A stretch of DNA of 23,240 bases from Flavobacteriaceae bacterium (GTDB lineage Bacteria > Bacteroidota > Bacteroidia > Flavobacteriales > Flavobacteriaceae): assembly GCA_027068695.1 (NCBI GenBank), contig JAMOMG010000328.1, forward strand, positions 1 to 23,240, written 5' to 3'. The notes below the pieces were generated by a model, which was not told the DNA's origin, did no database searches, and saw only the letters and a program-made list of their open reading frames with translations. Of the stretch, positions 7,248 through 15,492 are shown piece by piece (within the stretch, counting starts at the first letter, position 1; each line of letters starts with the position of its first letter). The position numbers were made by a program, and so were the translations under genes.

Positions 7248-8291
7248 TTAATTGTTTTTAATTAAATAGATATAAACAGGATAATGGTCGCTATAACCTC
7301 CAATAAAATTACTGCCAGCAAAACTTCTGTATGGGTATCCTTTATATTTTCCAGTTTGGGTAGTTAAATATTGAGGTTTAAAAACACGGGCTTTATAAAA
7401 TTTGTAAGAGGAATAATCTTTTTTAGTAGTTAACAATGCTGAGCTAATCATTATTTGATCAAATAAATTTATATTATCTCTATAAACTAAGGTGTTTTGC
7501 CCACGCCTAAACATGTCTTCCATTGGGTTGTAAATATCACCTTTTTTTACATTTGCTTTTATGGCTTTTGTTTTTAGTACTTTTTTTAAGCTAGCATTTG
7601 TAGGATCATCATTTAAATCACCCATTATAATTATTTTAGGATTTGGATCACTTAATTTAATTTTTTCAATTATTTGTGTATTTAAATAGGCTGCTTTTTC
7701 TCTCTTAGATCTACTTTTTTTCTCACCTCCTCTTCTTGAAGGCCAGTGATTTACAATGATATGAATTAACTCATCATCTAAATAGCCTGACACTAATAAT
7801 TGATCTCTAGTGTAAATTCGCATACCGTTTTCATCCCATAATTTTAATTCAAAAGTTTCATGAGAAGTAGGCTTAAAATATTTTTCTTGGTATAATAAAG
7901 CAACATCAATCCCTCTTAAATCAGGAGATTCGTATTGAATAATACTATAATTCTTATCTTTCAAATAACTAGTATTTATTAAATCTTCTAATACTTTGTG
8001 ATTTTCAATCTCTGCAACTCCAATAATAATAGGGCTTTTCTTAGCTTCTTTCACGCCTATTTCAGAAAGCACTTTAGCCATATTGTTTAGTTTTTTCTTA
8101 TAAATTTTACTTCTATTCCCTTTTATTTCCATAATAGGACTTGCTTCATCATTTTTAGCAGGATTATTAATAGTATCAAATAAATTTTCTAAATTATAAA
8201 AGGCAATGGTTTTAATCTGGTAATTTTCCTGACCGAAAGTAGTGTATGATGTGATAAGAAAAAAAGCGAATATTAAAGAAAAACGTTTCAT
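7248..8291 (-). CDS. secreted endonuclease/exonuclease/phosphatase (EEP) family protein
   Basis: A 347-residue protein with a Sec signal peptide (about residues 1-20, ending TTFG-Q) followed by an EEP (DNase I-like) domain. Catalytic and metal-binding residues are visible: N33 in FYNLENLFD, E94/E96 in VAEIEN, R126 and D129 in DLRGIDVALLY, N181 and H182 in NHWPSR, D225 and N227 in GDLNDD, and the terminal SDH at 334-336. The fold cleaves phosphodiester or phosphomonoester bonds in nucleic acids, lipids or inositol phosphates; the substrate cannot be read here. Export points to an extracellular or periplasmic substrate. It is head-to-head with the TonB-dependent receptor gene, 124 bp apart, and has its own promoter. 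A paralogue without a clear signal peptide lies at 15.5-16.5 kb. Confidence 0.85.
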   Translation of the reverse strand: MKRFSLIFAFFLITSYTTFGQENYQIKTIAFYNLENLFDTINNPAKNDEASPIMEIKGNRSKIYKKKLNNMAKVLSEIGVKEAKKSPIIIGVAEIENHKVLEDLINTSYLKDKNYSIIQYESPDLRGIDVALLYQEKYFKPTSHETFELKLWDENGMRIYTRDQLLVSGYLDDELIHIIVNHWPSRRGGEKKSRSKREKAAYLNTQIIEKIKLSDPNPKIIIMGDLNDDPTNASLKKVLKTKAIKANVKKGDIYNPMEDMFRRGQNTLVYRDNINLFDQIMISSALLTTKKDYSSYKFYKARVFKPQYLTTQTGKYKGYPYRSFAGSNFIGGYSDHYPVYIYLIKNN

Positions 8292-8314
8292 AGATATTTG
8301 AATATTTAAAGAAG

Positions 8315-8343
8315 CAAAGATACTAACAAAGTTTGAGCCACAA
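8315..8343 (-). promoter_or_regulatory. promoter of the secreted EEP gene
   Basis: On the minus strand, TTG (8341-8343) is followed by an 18-bp spacer and TATCTTTG (8315-8322), a full match to the Bacteroidota -7 element. It is 24 bases before the EEP start codon. The opposite strand, toward the receptor gene, has no comparable TAnnTTTG box. Confidence 0.6.
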
Positions 8344-8415
8344 TAAAAGCACCAATATAAAATTTTTGGTTATAGAATTTTACTAGTATTATAAAAATGA
8401 GTACTTTTAAAAAAA

Positions 8416-11181
8416 ATGCTAATGAAAATAATAGTTATTGCTACTATTGTATGGCTGTGCTGTGCAGTAAACGCAACTTCACAAATAGCAACTACACTTA
8501 AAGGAAAGGTTATTGACGCTACTTCGGAAAGGGATTTAAAAGGAGTAACGGTTAAAATTAAAGACACATCCATTTTTACAGAAACTAATTTTAAAGGTGA
8601 ATTTAGTATTGAGAATATTCCTGAAAAAAATATTGTTTTGCAATTAACTTTTAAGGGTTTTGAAACGCAAAATATACCAATTAATGTTAATGCTTTTGAA
8701 GATAAAATTTATAACGTGGGTGTTATTTTTTTGTATAAAGCAATTTTTGAACCTCAGGAAACAGTGGCTATATCTTTATCAGATGATGATTTATTAGACG
8801 ACGGAGACCGTAGTTCAGAATATATAGCAGGTTTATTTCAGTCTTCTAAAGATAATTATTTAAAAGCAGCAGCGTATAATTTTAGTCAAACTTGGTTTAA
8901 AGTTAGAGGTTACGATTCTAGTTATGGAACCATTTTGATTAATGGTATTGAAATGAATAAATTATATGATGGAAGGCCTCAATGGAGTAATTGGGGAGGT
9001 TTAAATGATGCGTTTAGGAATCAGGAATTTACAAATGGAATTGCAGCTTCATCAATTACTTTTGGAGGAATATTAGGAACCACTAATTTTAGTACAAGAG
9101 CTTCTGATTATCAAAAGGTATCAAAAATTTCATTGTCTTCAACCAATAAAAGTTATACAGGTAGATTAATGGCAACTTACGCAACAGGTTTAAACAAAAA
9201 TAATTGGGCTTTTGTAATTTCAACTTCTCGTAGAATTGCTAATGAAGGGTATTTTGAAGGAACATCATACAATGCTTGGGCAACCTTTTTAGCGATAGAG
9301 AAAAAACTAAATAGTAAACACAGTTTAAATTTAACGGCTTTTGTAGCACCAAATAGAAGAGGAAAATCATCACCAAATACACAAGAAGTTTATGATTTAA
9401 AAGGATATAGATACAATTCATACTGGGGCAAACAAGGAGATGATAAAAGAAACTCACGCATTAAAGAAATTGTTGAACCAGTTCTAATGTTAAGTCATTA
9501 TTATACAACTAAAAATAGTTCATTAAAAACTACGCTAGCTTACCAATTTGGACGTATTGGAAATAGTAGGCTAGGCTATTTTAACGCTCCAAACCCAGAC
9601 CCAACTTATTGGAAAAAATTACCTAGTAGCTATTTGCGCTACAACGATAATTTGGATTATGCGAATGCATATTTAGCAGAACAAGAATTTTTAAAAAATG
9701 GACAATTAAATTGGGATGAACTGTACGAGATAAATACGATTTATGGAAATTCATTGTATTATTTATATGAAGATAGAGTTGATGATGTTCAAGTTACATT
9801 TAATACAACCTATAATGCAATTTTAACGAATAATGTAAACTTAAATGTAGGGTTAACGTATAAAAATTTAACTTCTAACAATTATGCAAATATGCTTGAT
9901 TTATTAGGGGGTAATGGATTCGTAGATTTAGATCAATATGCAGAAGGTGATGCACAACAAAACGATTTAAATAACCCAAATAAAATAGTAAGTGTTAATG
10001 ACAAATTTCAATATAATTATAAGGTAAATGCATCAATAGTAAGTTTTTTTACACAGCTACAAATTAATAAAAGAAAACTAGATTATTTTGTGGGTGTAAG
10101 TTTAAAAAATACAAGCTATCAGCGTGAAGGATTGTATCAAAATGGAACATATTCAAACAATTCTTTTGGAAAAGGAGAAAAACAATCTTTTTTAGATTTT
10201 AGTATTAAAGGAGGAATAACCTATAAATTTACAGGACGCTATTTATTAACTGTAAATGGAGCATATATTTCGAATGCTCCGTCAATTAAAACAACTTTTT
10301 CAAATTCAAGGGTAAATAATAATATTACACCAGATTTAAGTAGTGAAAAAACGGTAACAGGAGACATAAGTTATATTTTAAGATTGCCAAAAGTACAATC
10401 AAGATTAACGGCATATTACACCAAATTTAACGATGCTATTGAAACATCTTTCTTTTTTGCTGAGGGGTTATTAGGTAATCAAGCTGATTTTGTAAATGAA
10501 ATTATGACAGGTGTTGCTAAAAAAAATATAGGAACCGAGTTAAGTTTTGAATACCAAGTTACACCAGAAATAAAGTTATTATTAGCAGGATCTTTTGGGC
10601 AATTTACGTATGATAATAACCCGAAATTGTACATACAATCAGAAAGTTTTACGGATGAAGATAGTGATTTTGGAACCTCCTATTTAAAAAATTATCGTAT
10701 TTCTGGGACACCTCAACGGGCTTATTCATTAGGGTTTGAATATAGAGATCCAAATTTTTGGTGGTTTCAGGTAAACACAAACTTTTTATCAAATAATTAT
10801 TTAGACATTTCTCCACTATTGCGAACAAATAATTTTTATACAGATTCAGATGGTATTCCGTTTGTTGATGAAGAAACGGGAGTTCAAGTTACTCAAGAGC
10901 AAGTAAATTCATTATTAAATCAGGAAAAATTTGATGCTGCATTTATAGTGAACATTGTAGGAGGTAAATCTTGGTTAGTTAATCATAATTATGTTGGTTT
11001 TTTTCTAAGTATTAACAATGTACTTGGTGAACTTTTTAAAACAGGAGGCTTTGAGCAATCCAGAAATGCAAATTACCTTGAGTTAAAACAAGATAAACAA
11101 TTAGATAAACCAATATTTGGCCCCAAATATTGGTATGGAAACAATACATCATATTATTTAAATTTATATATGAGATTCTAA
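8416..11181 (+). CDS. TonB-dependent outer-membrane receptor with carboxypeptidase-regulatory-like N-terminal domain
   Basis: A 921-residue outer-membrane transporter. A signal peptide covers about residues 1-23 (the start could instead be the ATG at 8422, two codons later). A CarboxypepD_reg-like beta-sandwich follows (about 27-110, beginning LKGKVIDA), then an acidic linker with SLSDDDLLDDGD, the plug domain (about 135-230, with WFKVRGYDS and ILINGIEMN), and a 22-strand-type barrel to the end, closing with the aromatic terminus NLYMRF. Transport would be powered by TonB-ExbBD. It is too short and too unlike SusC in the plug to be called a SusC protein. The next gene, 10 bp downstream on the same strand, encodes a lipoprotein and is surely co-transcribed. 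No TAnnTTTG box precedes it, so expression may need an activator. The substrate is unknown; the EEP neighbours suggest a phosphate-containing compound. Confidence 0.9.
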   Translation: MLMKIIVIATIVWLCCAVNATSQIATTLKGKVIDATSERDLKGVTVKIKDTSIFTETNFKGEFSIENIPEKNIVLQLTFKGFETQNIPINVNAFEDKIYNVGVIFLYKAIFEPQETVAISLSDDDLLDDGDRSSEYIAGLFQSSKDNYLKAAAYNFSQTWFKVRGYDSSYGTILINGIEMNKLYDGRPQWSNWGGLNDAFRNQEFTNGIAASSITFGGILGTTNFSTRASDYQKVSKISLSSTNKSYTGRLMATYATGLNKNNWAFVISTSRRIANEGYFEGTSYNAWATFLAIEKKLNSKHSLNLTAFVAPNRRGKSSPNTQEVYDLKGYRYNSYWGKQGDDKRNSRIKEIVEPVLMLSHYYTTKNSSLKTTLAYQFGRIGNSRLGYFNAPNPDPTYWKKLPSSYLRYNDNLDYANAYLAEQEFLKNGQLNWDELYEINTIYGNSLYYLYEDRVDDVQVTFNTTYNAILTNNVNLNVGLTYKNLTSNNYANMLDLLGGNGFVDLDQYAEGDAQQNDLNNPNKIVSVNDKFQYNYKVNASIVSFFTQLQINKRKLDYFVGVSLKNTSYQREGLYQNGTYSNNSFGKGEKQSFLDFSIKGGITYKFTGRYLLTVNGAYISNAPSIKTTFSNSRVNNNITPDLSSEKTVTGDISYILRLPKVQSRLTAYYTKFNDAIETSFFFAEGLLGNQADFVNEIMTGVAKKNIGTELSFEYQVTPEIKLLLAGSFGQFTYDNNPKLYIQSESFTDEDSDFGTSYLKNYRISGTPQRAYSLGFEYRDPNFWWFQVNTNFLSNNYLDISPLLRTNNFYTDSDGIPFVDEETGVQVTQEQVNSLLNQEKFDAAFIVNIVGGKSWLVNHNYVGFFLSINNVLGELFKTGGFEQSRNANYLELKQDKQLDKPIFGPKYWYGNNTSYYLNLYMRF

Positions 11182-11191
11182 AAATTAAGCT

Positions 11192-13258
11192 ATGAGAATT
11201 TATAAAAACCAACAAAAAATAATAGGGCTATTACTGTTAGTTAATCTACTTGCAAACTGTGTAAAAGATCAAGATTTTTCAATACCAACAGTTAGTTGTT
11301 CAGAACCAAATATTATTGTAACAAATACACTTCAACAGGTAAAAGAAATGTATACTTATGGTAGTGCAACAGTTATTGATACAGATGTTGTTATTGAAGG
11401 TTATGTAGTTTCTAGTGATAAATCGGGAAACATCTACAAAACATTATCAATTCAAGATAAGCCTGAAAATCCAACCTCGGCAATTAAAATTTCAATTGAT
11501 GCAACAGATTTATATACCAAATATGATATTGGGCGCAAAATTTATGTCAAATTAAAAGGATTGGCAGTAGGTTACAGTTTTGGAAGTGTACAAATAGGAC
11601 AAGCAGTAGGAGGTGAATTAGCTCGCATCTCTTCTTTTGAAGTAAAAAATCATATTTTTCGTTCGTGTGAAGTTGCTGAAATAATTCCAAAAAAAGTAAC
11701 TATCTCAGCATTGAGTAAAGATATGCTGGAAATGTTAATTGAAATTGAAAATGTGCAATTTAAATCTAATGATTTAGGATTGTCGTATGCAAATGTTGAA
11801 AATACTGAAACTGTAAACAGAGTGCTAGAAAGTTTTAATGATAATTGTAATTTAGTTGATGAAGTACCTATTAGAAACAGTGGGTTTTCGAGCTTTAAAA
11901 ATAAATTATTACCCGAGGAAAAAGGTAGTGTAGTAGCAGTTTTAGGTAATTTTTATGATAATTTTCAACTGTATTTAAGAGATGAAGACGATGTGAAATT
12001 TGCAGAGCAGCGTTGTGATTATTCTAATGTGTTTACACCAAATATTACCCTTTCAGAAATTAGAAATTTATACCAAGGAACTACGGTTGAATTTGGTATA
12101 AATAATAATTATATAATTGAGGGCTATGTTGTTTCAAGTGATGAAAATAGCAATTTTAAGGAAAGATTAGTAATACAAGATAAAATTGAAAACCCAACTA
12201 CAGGAATACAAATTTTGATTGAAAATGATGCCGTTTTTGAACAATACAATGTTGGTGACAAGGTTTTTATAAAATTAGATAAACTATATATGGCAAAAAA
12301 TAATGGGATTTTAACAATAGGGTATCCAAGTGGGAACAAAATTATAAAAATTGATGCTAAAGAAATAGGTAGTTTTATCTACAATAGTGGAGAAAATTTT
12401 GAAATAACCCCAAAAGAAATTTTAATATCAGAAGTTTTAAACCCTAGTTATGAAAACACATTGGTAACTGTATTAAATGTTCAATTAGTTGAAAATGAAT
12501 TGGGAAAAGCTTTTACGTATTTCACGGGTAATAATAACGCTACAAGAACACTTGAAACTTGTAGGGAAACAACAAAGCTTTCTGTTTTTACCAATGGTGA
12601 TGCAACTTTTTCTAATGAGTTGTTTCCAGAAGGGCATGGTAAAATAACCGGAGTTTTAAGTAATAATTTAGAAATAAGAACTTTAAATGATGTTCAGTTT
12701 AATGAAGATTTTGAGGATTGCCCATTAATTATTCCCAAAATAATAATTACGGAAGTTGCAGATCCAAAAAATAGTGTTTCATCGCGTTTTGTTGAATTGT
12801 ATAATGCGGGAGATTCAGAAATAAATTTATCAGGGTGGAAGTTGAATAAATATGTTAACGGTTCAACAACAATTTCAGGGTCTTCGGTTGAATTAGATGC
12901 TGTTTCTGTACAAGCGGGAAAGTTTGTTATTATTGCAAATACGGGTTATGAAGCTATTTTTAATGATATTTCAGATATACAATCATCATATATTTCAGGG
13001 AATGGTGATGATGTATATGAATTAGTAGATAATACAGGAAGCACAGTAGATGTTTTTGGGGTTATAGGTGAAGATGGTAATGGCACTAATTGGGAATATT
13101 TAGACGGTAGAGCTGTTAGAAATACAGAAATAATTGAACCAAACTCGGTATTTACTGTAAGTGAGTGGACTATTTATTCAAATGCATCTAATAGTCTAAT
13201 TACAAACCCAAATACACCTCAGAATGCACCAATAAATTTTAACCCTAGAGAAAGATAA
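11192..13258 (+). CDS. lipoprotein with two DUF5689 modules and a lamin-tail domain
   Basis: A 688-residue lipoprotein. The signal peptide ends in the lipobox LLANC, with the lipidated cysteine at residue 23. Two DUF5689-like modules follow, at about 40-275 and 280-512. They are visibly duplicated: IEGYVVSSD at 68-76 and 309-317, IQDK at 87-90 and 328-331, and a matching GRKIYVKL / GDKVFIKL segment, all with a 241-residue offset. The C-terminal part (about 515-660) is a lamin-tail (LTD) beta-sandwich with the typical IIITEVADP and RFVELYNAG segments. LTD domains and OB-like modules are known in secreted or membrane-bound bacterial nucleases, but no nuclease catalytic motif is present here, so a binding role is inferred. 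It begins 10 bp after the receptor gene and probably acts with it at the outer membrane. Confidence 0.85.
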   Translation: MRIYKNQQKIIGLLLLVNLLANCVKDQDFSIPTVSCSEPNIIVTNTLQQVKEMYTYGSATVIDTDVVIEGYVVSSDKSGNIYKTLSIQDKPENPTSAIKISIDATDLYTKYDIGRKIYVKLKGLAVGYSFGSVQIGQAVGGELARISSFEVKNHIFRSCEVAEIIPKKVTISALSKDMLEMLIEIENVQFKSNDLGLSYANVENTETVNRVLESFNDNCNLVDEVPIRNSGFSSFKNKLLPEEKGSVVAVLGNFYDNFQLYLRDEDDVKFAEQRCDYSNVFTPNITLSEIRNLYQGTTVEFGINNNYIIEGYVVSSDENSNFKERLVIQDKIENPTTGIQILIENDAVFEQYNVGDKVFIKLDKLYMAKNNGILTIGYPSGNKIIKIDAKEIGSFIYNSGENFEITPKEILISEVLNPSYENTLVTVLNVQLVENELGKAFTYFTGNNNATRTLETCRETTKLSVFTNGDATFSNELFPEGHGKITGVLSNNLEIRTLNDVQFNEDFEDCPLIIPKIIITEVADPKNSVSSRFVELYNAGDSEINLSGWKLNKYVNGSTTISGSSVELDAVSVQAGKFVIIANTGYEAIFNDISDIQSSYISGNGDDVYELVDNTGSTVDVFGVIGEDGNGTNWEYLDGRAVRNTEIIEPNSVFTVSEWTIYSNASNSLITNPNTPQNAPINFNPRER

Positions 13259-13264
13259 GATTTA

Positions 13265-13431
13265 TTAAAAACGAGGCTGTCTAAAAAGTGTAACTTACGT
13301 CAACCTGAACCCATTTCAGGTTCTCATAATGATTGACAATAAGTATGATGAGATTCTAAATAAACCTGCCTGCCGGTCAGGCAGGTTCAGAATGACAAAT
13401 TTTGTGACTGTTTAGACAGCCTCGTTTTTAA
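13265..13431. mobile_element. MITE-like 167-bp element with 25-bp terminal inverted repeats
   Basis: The ends are perfect 21-bp inverted repeats (13265-13285 and 13411-13431), extending to 25 bp with one mismatch (13265-13289 / 13407-13431). The GAGGCTGTCTAAAAAGT end resembles insertion-sequence termini. TTAA flanks both ends and could be a target duplication, though it is also part of the repeat symmetry. There is no ORF inside. Nested inner repeats are AACCTGAA/TTCAGGTT (13302-13322), TCTCAT/ATGAGA (13322-13353) and a GC-rich hairpin (13363-13387). It lies between two convergent genes; the outer stem, with A- and T-runs, could terminate transcription from both sides. Confidence 0.6.
13363..13387. 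repeat. GC-rich palindrome inside the MITE-like element
   Basis: AACCTGCCTG and CAGGCAGGTT form a perfect 10-bp stem around the 5-base loop CCGGT. It is the most GC-rich short stretch in this A/T-rich window. It looks like the dispersed GC-rich palindromes found in many Flavobacteriaceae genomes, here inserted into or carried by the larger element. Confidence 0.6.
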
Positions 13432-13444
13432 AATATGATTAAAG

Positions 13445-15352
13445 TTACAAGGTTTCTTTTAGCCACTTATAAAATTCTCGTTGCCAAATTAAGCTATTTT
13501 GATTGTCTAAAACCCAGTGGTTTTCATTAGGGAAAAATAGTAGTTTACTTTTAATGCCTTGTAATTGTGCCGCTTGAAAAGCTGCTAATCCTTGCCCTAT
13601 TGGCACTCTATAATCTATTCCTCCTTGAATTATCATAATTGGAGTATCCCATTTTTCAACCTTTTCTACAGGGTTAAACTCAGTATATGATTTTTGTGCA
13701 ACAGCATTATTTTTATCCCAATAAGGGCCTCCTAAATCCCAATTCACAAAAAACAATTCTTCTGTTGTACCATACATGCTTCTCCAGTCAAAAATACCAT
13801 CATGAGAAATAAAGGTTTTAAATCGCCCTTCGTGAATTGCAGCTAAGTAAAATACAGAATACCCTCCATAGCTAGCCCCTACCGCTCCTAAACGGTTTGT
13901 ATCAACATATGGTTCTTTTGAAATATCATCAATAGCAGCTAAATAATCTTGCATATTTTGCCCCCCATAATCTTTGCTAATTTGTTCATTCCACTCAACA
14001 CCATACCCTGGCATTCCTCTTCTGTTTGGAGCAATAATAATATACCCATTAGCAGCCATTAATTGAAAATTCCATCTAAAAGAATAAAACTGACTTAAAG
14101 CTCCTTGTGGGCCACCTTGGCAGTATAATAACGTTGGATATTTTTTTGAAGCGTCAAAGTCTGGAGGATAAATAACCCAAGAAAGCATGTCCTTTCCATC
14201 GGTTGTTTTAACCATTCTTTTTTCTACCTTACCTAACTTAATACTGTTATAAATAGCATCATTTTCATGAGTTAATTGATTCATTTTTCCTGTTGATAAA
14301 TTAACAGTATATAACTCAGACGCGTGATTCATGTCTCTTCTACTAACAACTATTGTATTTTTTGATTGCCCTACTATTCCACTTACATCAAATTGCCCAT
14401 TTGTAATTTGTATAGGGTTTTCAATATTTTTTTCAGAAGAAGGGATGTTAATTTCGAACAATTGTACTGTTCCTAAAGTAGGAGCTATAAAATAAATTTT
14501 GTCTCCTTTATTTTGCCATTTGAAGCTATTAACTGTACCATCCCAATTAGCTGTTAGGTTTATTGTTTTTCCATTTATTTTGACAACAATATCATTTTTA
14601 TCAGATTCATAACCGTCACGTTTCATCTGTAGCCAAGCCAATTGTCCTTTTGAAGAAAATGCAGGATTTGTATCGTATCCTTTATTTTCAGCAGTTAAAT
14701 TTATAGTTTTTTTAGAAACTAGGTTATACTTGTAAATATCAGTATTTGTACTTGTTGCATAAGAAGTTCCACTTAATTTTTTTGTTACATATAATATGTT
14801 TTTACTATCAGGACTCCAAGTATAATCTTCTGAGCCACCAAAGGGTTTTTGAGGGCAGTCAAAAGGTTCACCTTTCATAATATCAATTGGTTCATTTTTA
14901 TTTTGAGTAGAAGTATACATAACATGACTAAAAGCGCCATCTTCCCAAGTGTCCCAATGTCGATAATTCAAAGATTTAATAATTTTCACATTAGATTTTT
15001 TTAATTCAGGATAAAAATCTTGCCCTGTAATTTTTTCTAATTTCACATCAGAAGTTGTTATTTTATATTTCCCATTGGGAGAGATACTTTTGTCTTTCAG
15101 TAAAGAAGTATAATCATTAATTATTTGAGATTTTCCTCCAGAAATTGGGATAATGTATGTTTTTGTTGATTTGGTATTTGTTTCAATATTATATTTTGAA
15201 ACACTGTAAATCAAATTGTTACCATCTTCGGTAATTCCTTTTCCATGAACTTTATTTAGTTGAACTAATATTTCAGGAGTCATTACGTTTTGAGCAAATA
15301 CTCCTCCTAAGATTGTAAATAAAAATAAAAAACTAACTACTAATTTTTGCAT
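13445..15352 (-). CDS. exported S9-family serine peptidase (prolyl oligopeptidase / DPP IV-like)
   Basis: A 635-residue protein with a signal peptide (about 1-20, ending FAQ). The N-terminal part (about 25-380) is a beta-propeller-type region with WD40-like PD40 strands such as YTWSPDSKNILYV. The C-terminal alpha/beta-hydrolase domain carries the catalytic triad S494 in GASYGGY, D580 in GGIDYRVP and H612 in NENHWV. S9 enzymes cut short peptides, often after proline or release dipeptides or acylated residues; specificity is not clear here. Periplasmic location is inferred from the signal peptide. The gene has a TAnnTTTG box upstream and is 140 bp after the EEP paralogue on the same strand, so it may be transcribed alone. 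Its 3' end faces the MITE-like element. Confidence 0.9.
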   Translation of the reverse strand: MQKLVVSFLFLFTILGGVFAQNVMTPEILVQLNKVHGKGITEDGNNLIYSVSKYNIETNTKSTKTYIIPISGGKSQIINDYTSLLKDKSISPNGKYKITTSDVKLEKITGQDFYPELKKSNVKIIKSLNYRHWDTWEDGAFSHVMYTSTQNKNEPIDIMKGEPFDCPQKPFGGSEDYTWSPDSKNILYVTKKLSGTSYATSTNTDIYKYNLVSKKTINLTAENKGYDTNPAFSSKGQLAWLQMKRDGYESDKNDIVVKINGKTINLTANWDGTVNSFKWQNKGDKIYFIAPTLGTVQLFEINIPSSEKNIENPIQITNGQFDVSGIVGQSKNTIVVSRRDMNHASELYTVNLSTGKMNQLTHENDAIYNSIKLGKVEKRMVKTTDGKDMLSWVIYPPDFDASKKYPTLLYCQGGPQGALSQFYSFRWNFQLMAANGYIIIAPNRRGMPGYGVEWNEQISKDYGGQNMQDYLAAIDDISKEPYVDTNRLGAVGASYGGYSVFYLAAIHEGRFKTFISHDGIFDWRSMYGTTEELFFVNWDLGGPYWDKNNAVAQKSYTEFNPVEKVEKWDTPIMIIQGGIDYRVPIGQGLAAFQAAQLQGIKSKLLFFPNENHWVLDNQNSLIWQREFYKWLKETL

Positions 15353-15387
15353 AATTTAAATTTGTGTGAAGTGAAATGTTTACTTAA

Positions 15388-15395
15388 CAAATTTA
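15388..15395 (-). promoter_or_regulatory. -7 promoter box for the S9 peptidase gene
   Basis: TAAATTTG on the minus strand, a full match to TAnnTTTG, 36 bases upstream of the start codon. No clear -33 TTTG is visible at the expected distance. Confidence 0.5.
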
Positions 15396-15492
15396 TTATT
15401 TTTAATTTTAAATAACTTCTTAAAAACCTTTAAATTAGGAGTGAGATTAGTTGAAAACAATTAAATAACTTTGAATCAGTATTTTATAGTTG

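Noticed and set aside
8351..8370. Operator for the receptor gene (ACCAA and TTGGT, spacer 10)
   Set aside because: Only five paired bases each side in A/T-rich sequence; expected by chance, although the lack of a -7 box on this strand remains odd.
9239..9457. Open frame of 72 codons on the minus strand inside the receptor gene
   Set aside because: Hydrophobic-looking but antisense to a well-supported coding region, with no start signals; a by-product of A/T-rich codons.
8416..13258. SusC/SusD polysaccharide-utilisation pair
   Set aside because: The lipoprotein has DUF5689 and lamin-tail features, not SusD helical repeats, and the receptor lacks SusC length; no glycoside hydrolases are nearby.
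13299..13396. CRISPR-like repeats
   Set aside because: The repeats are inverted, differ from one another and have no regular spacers; no cas genes are present.
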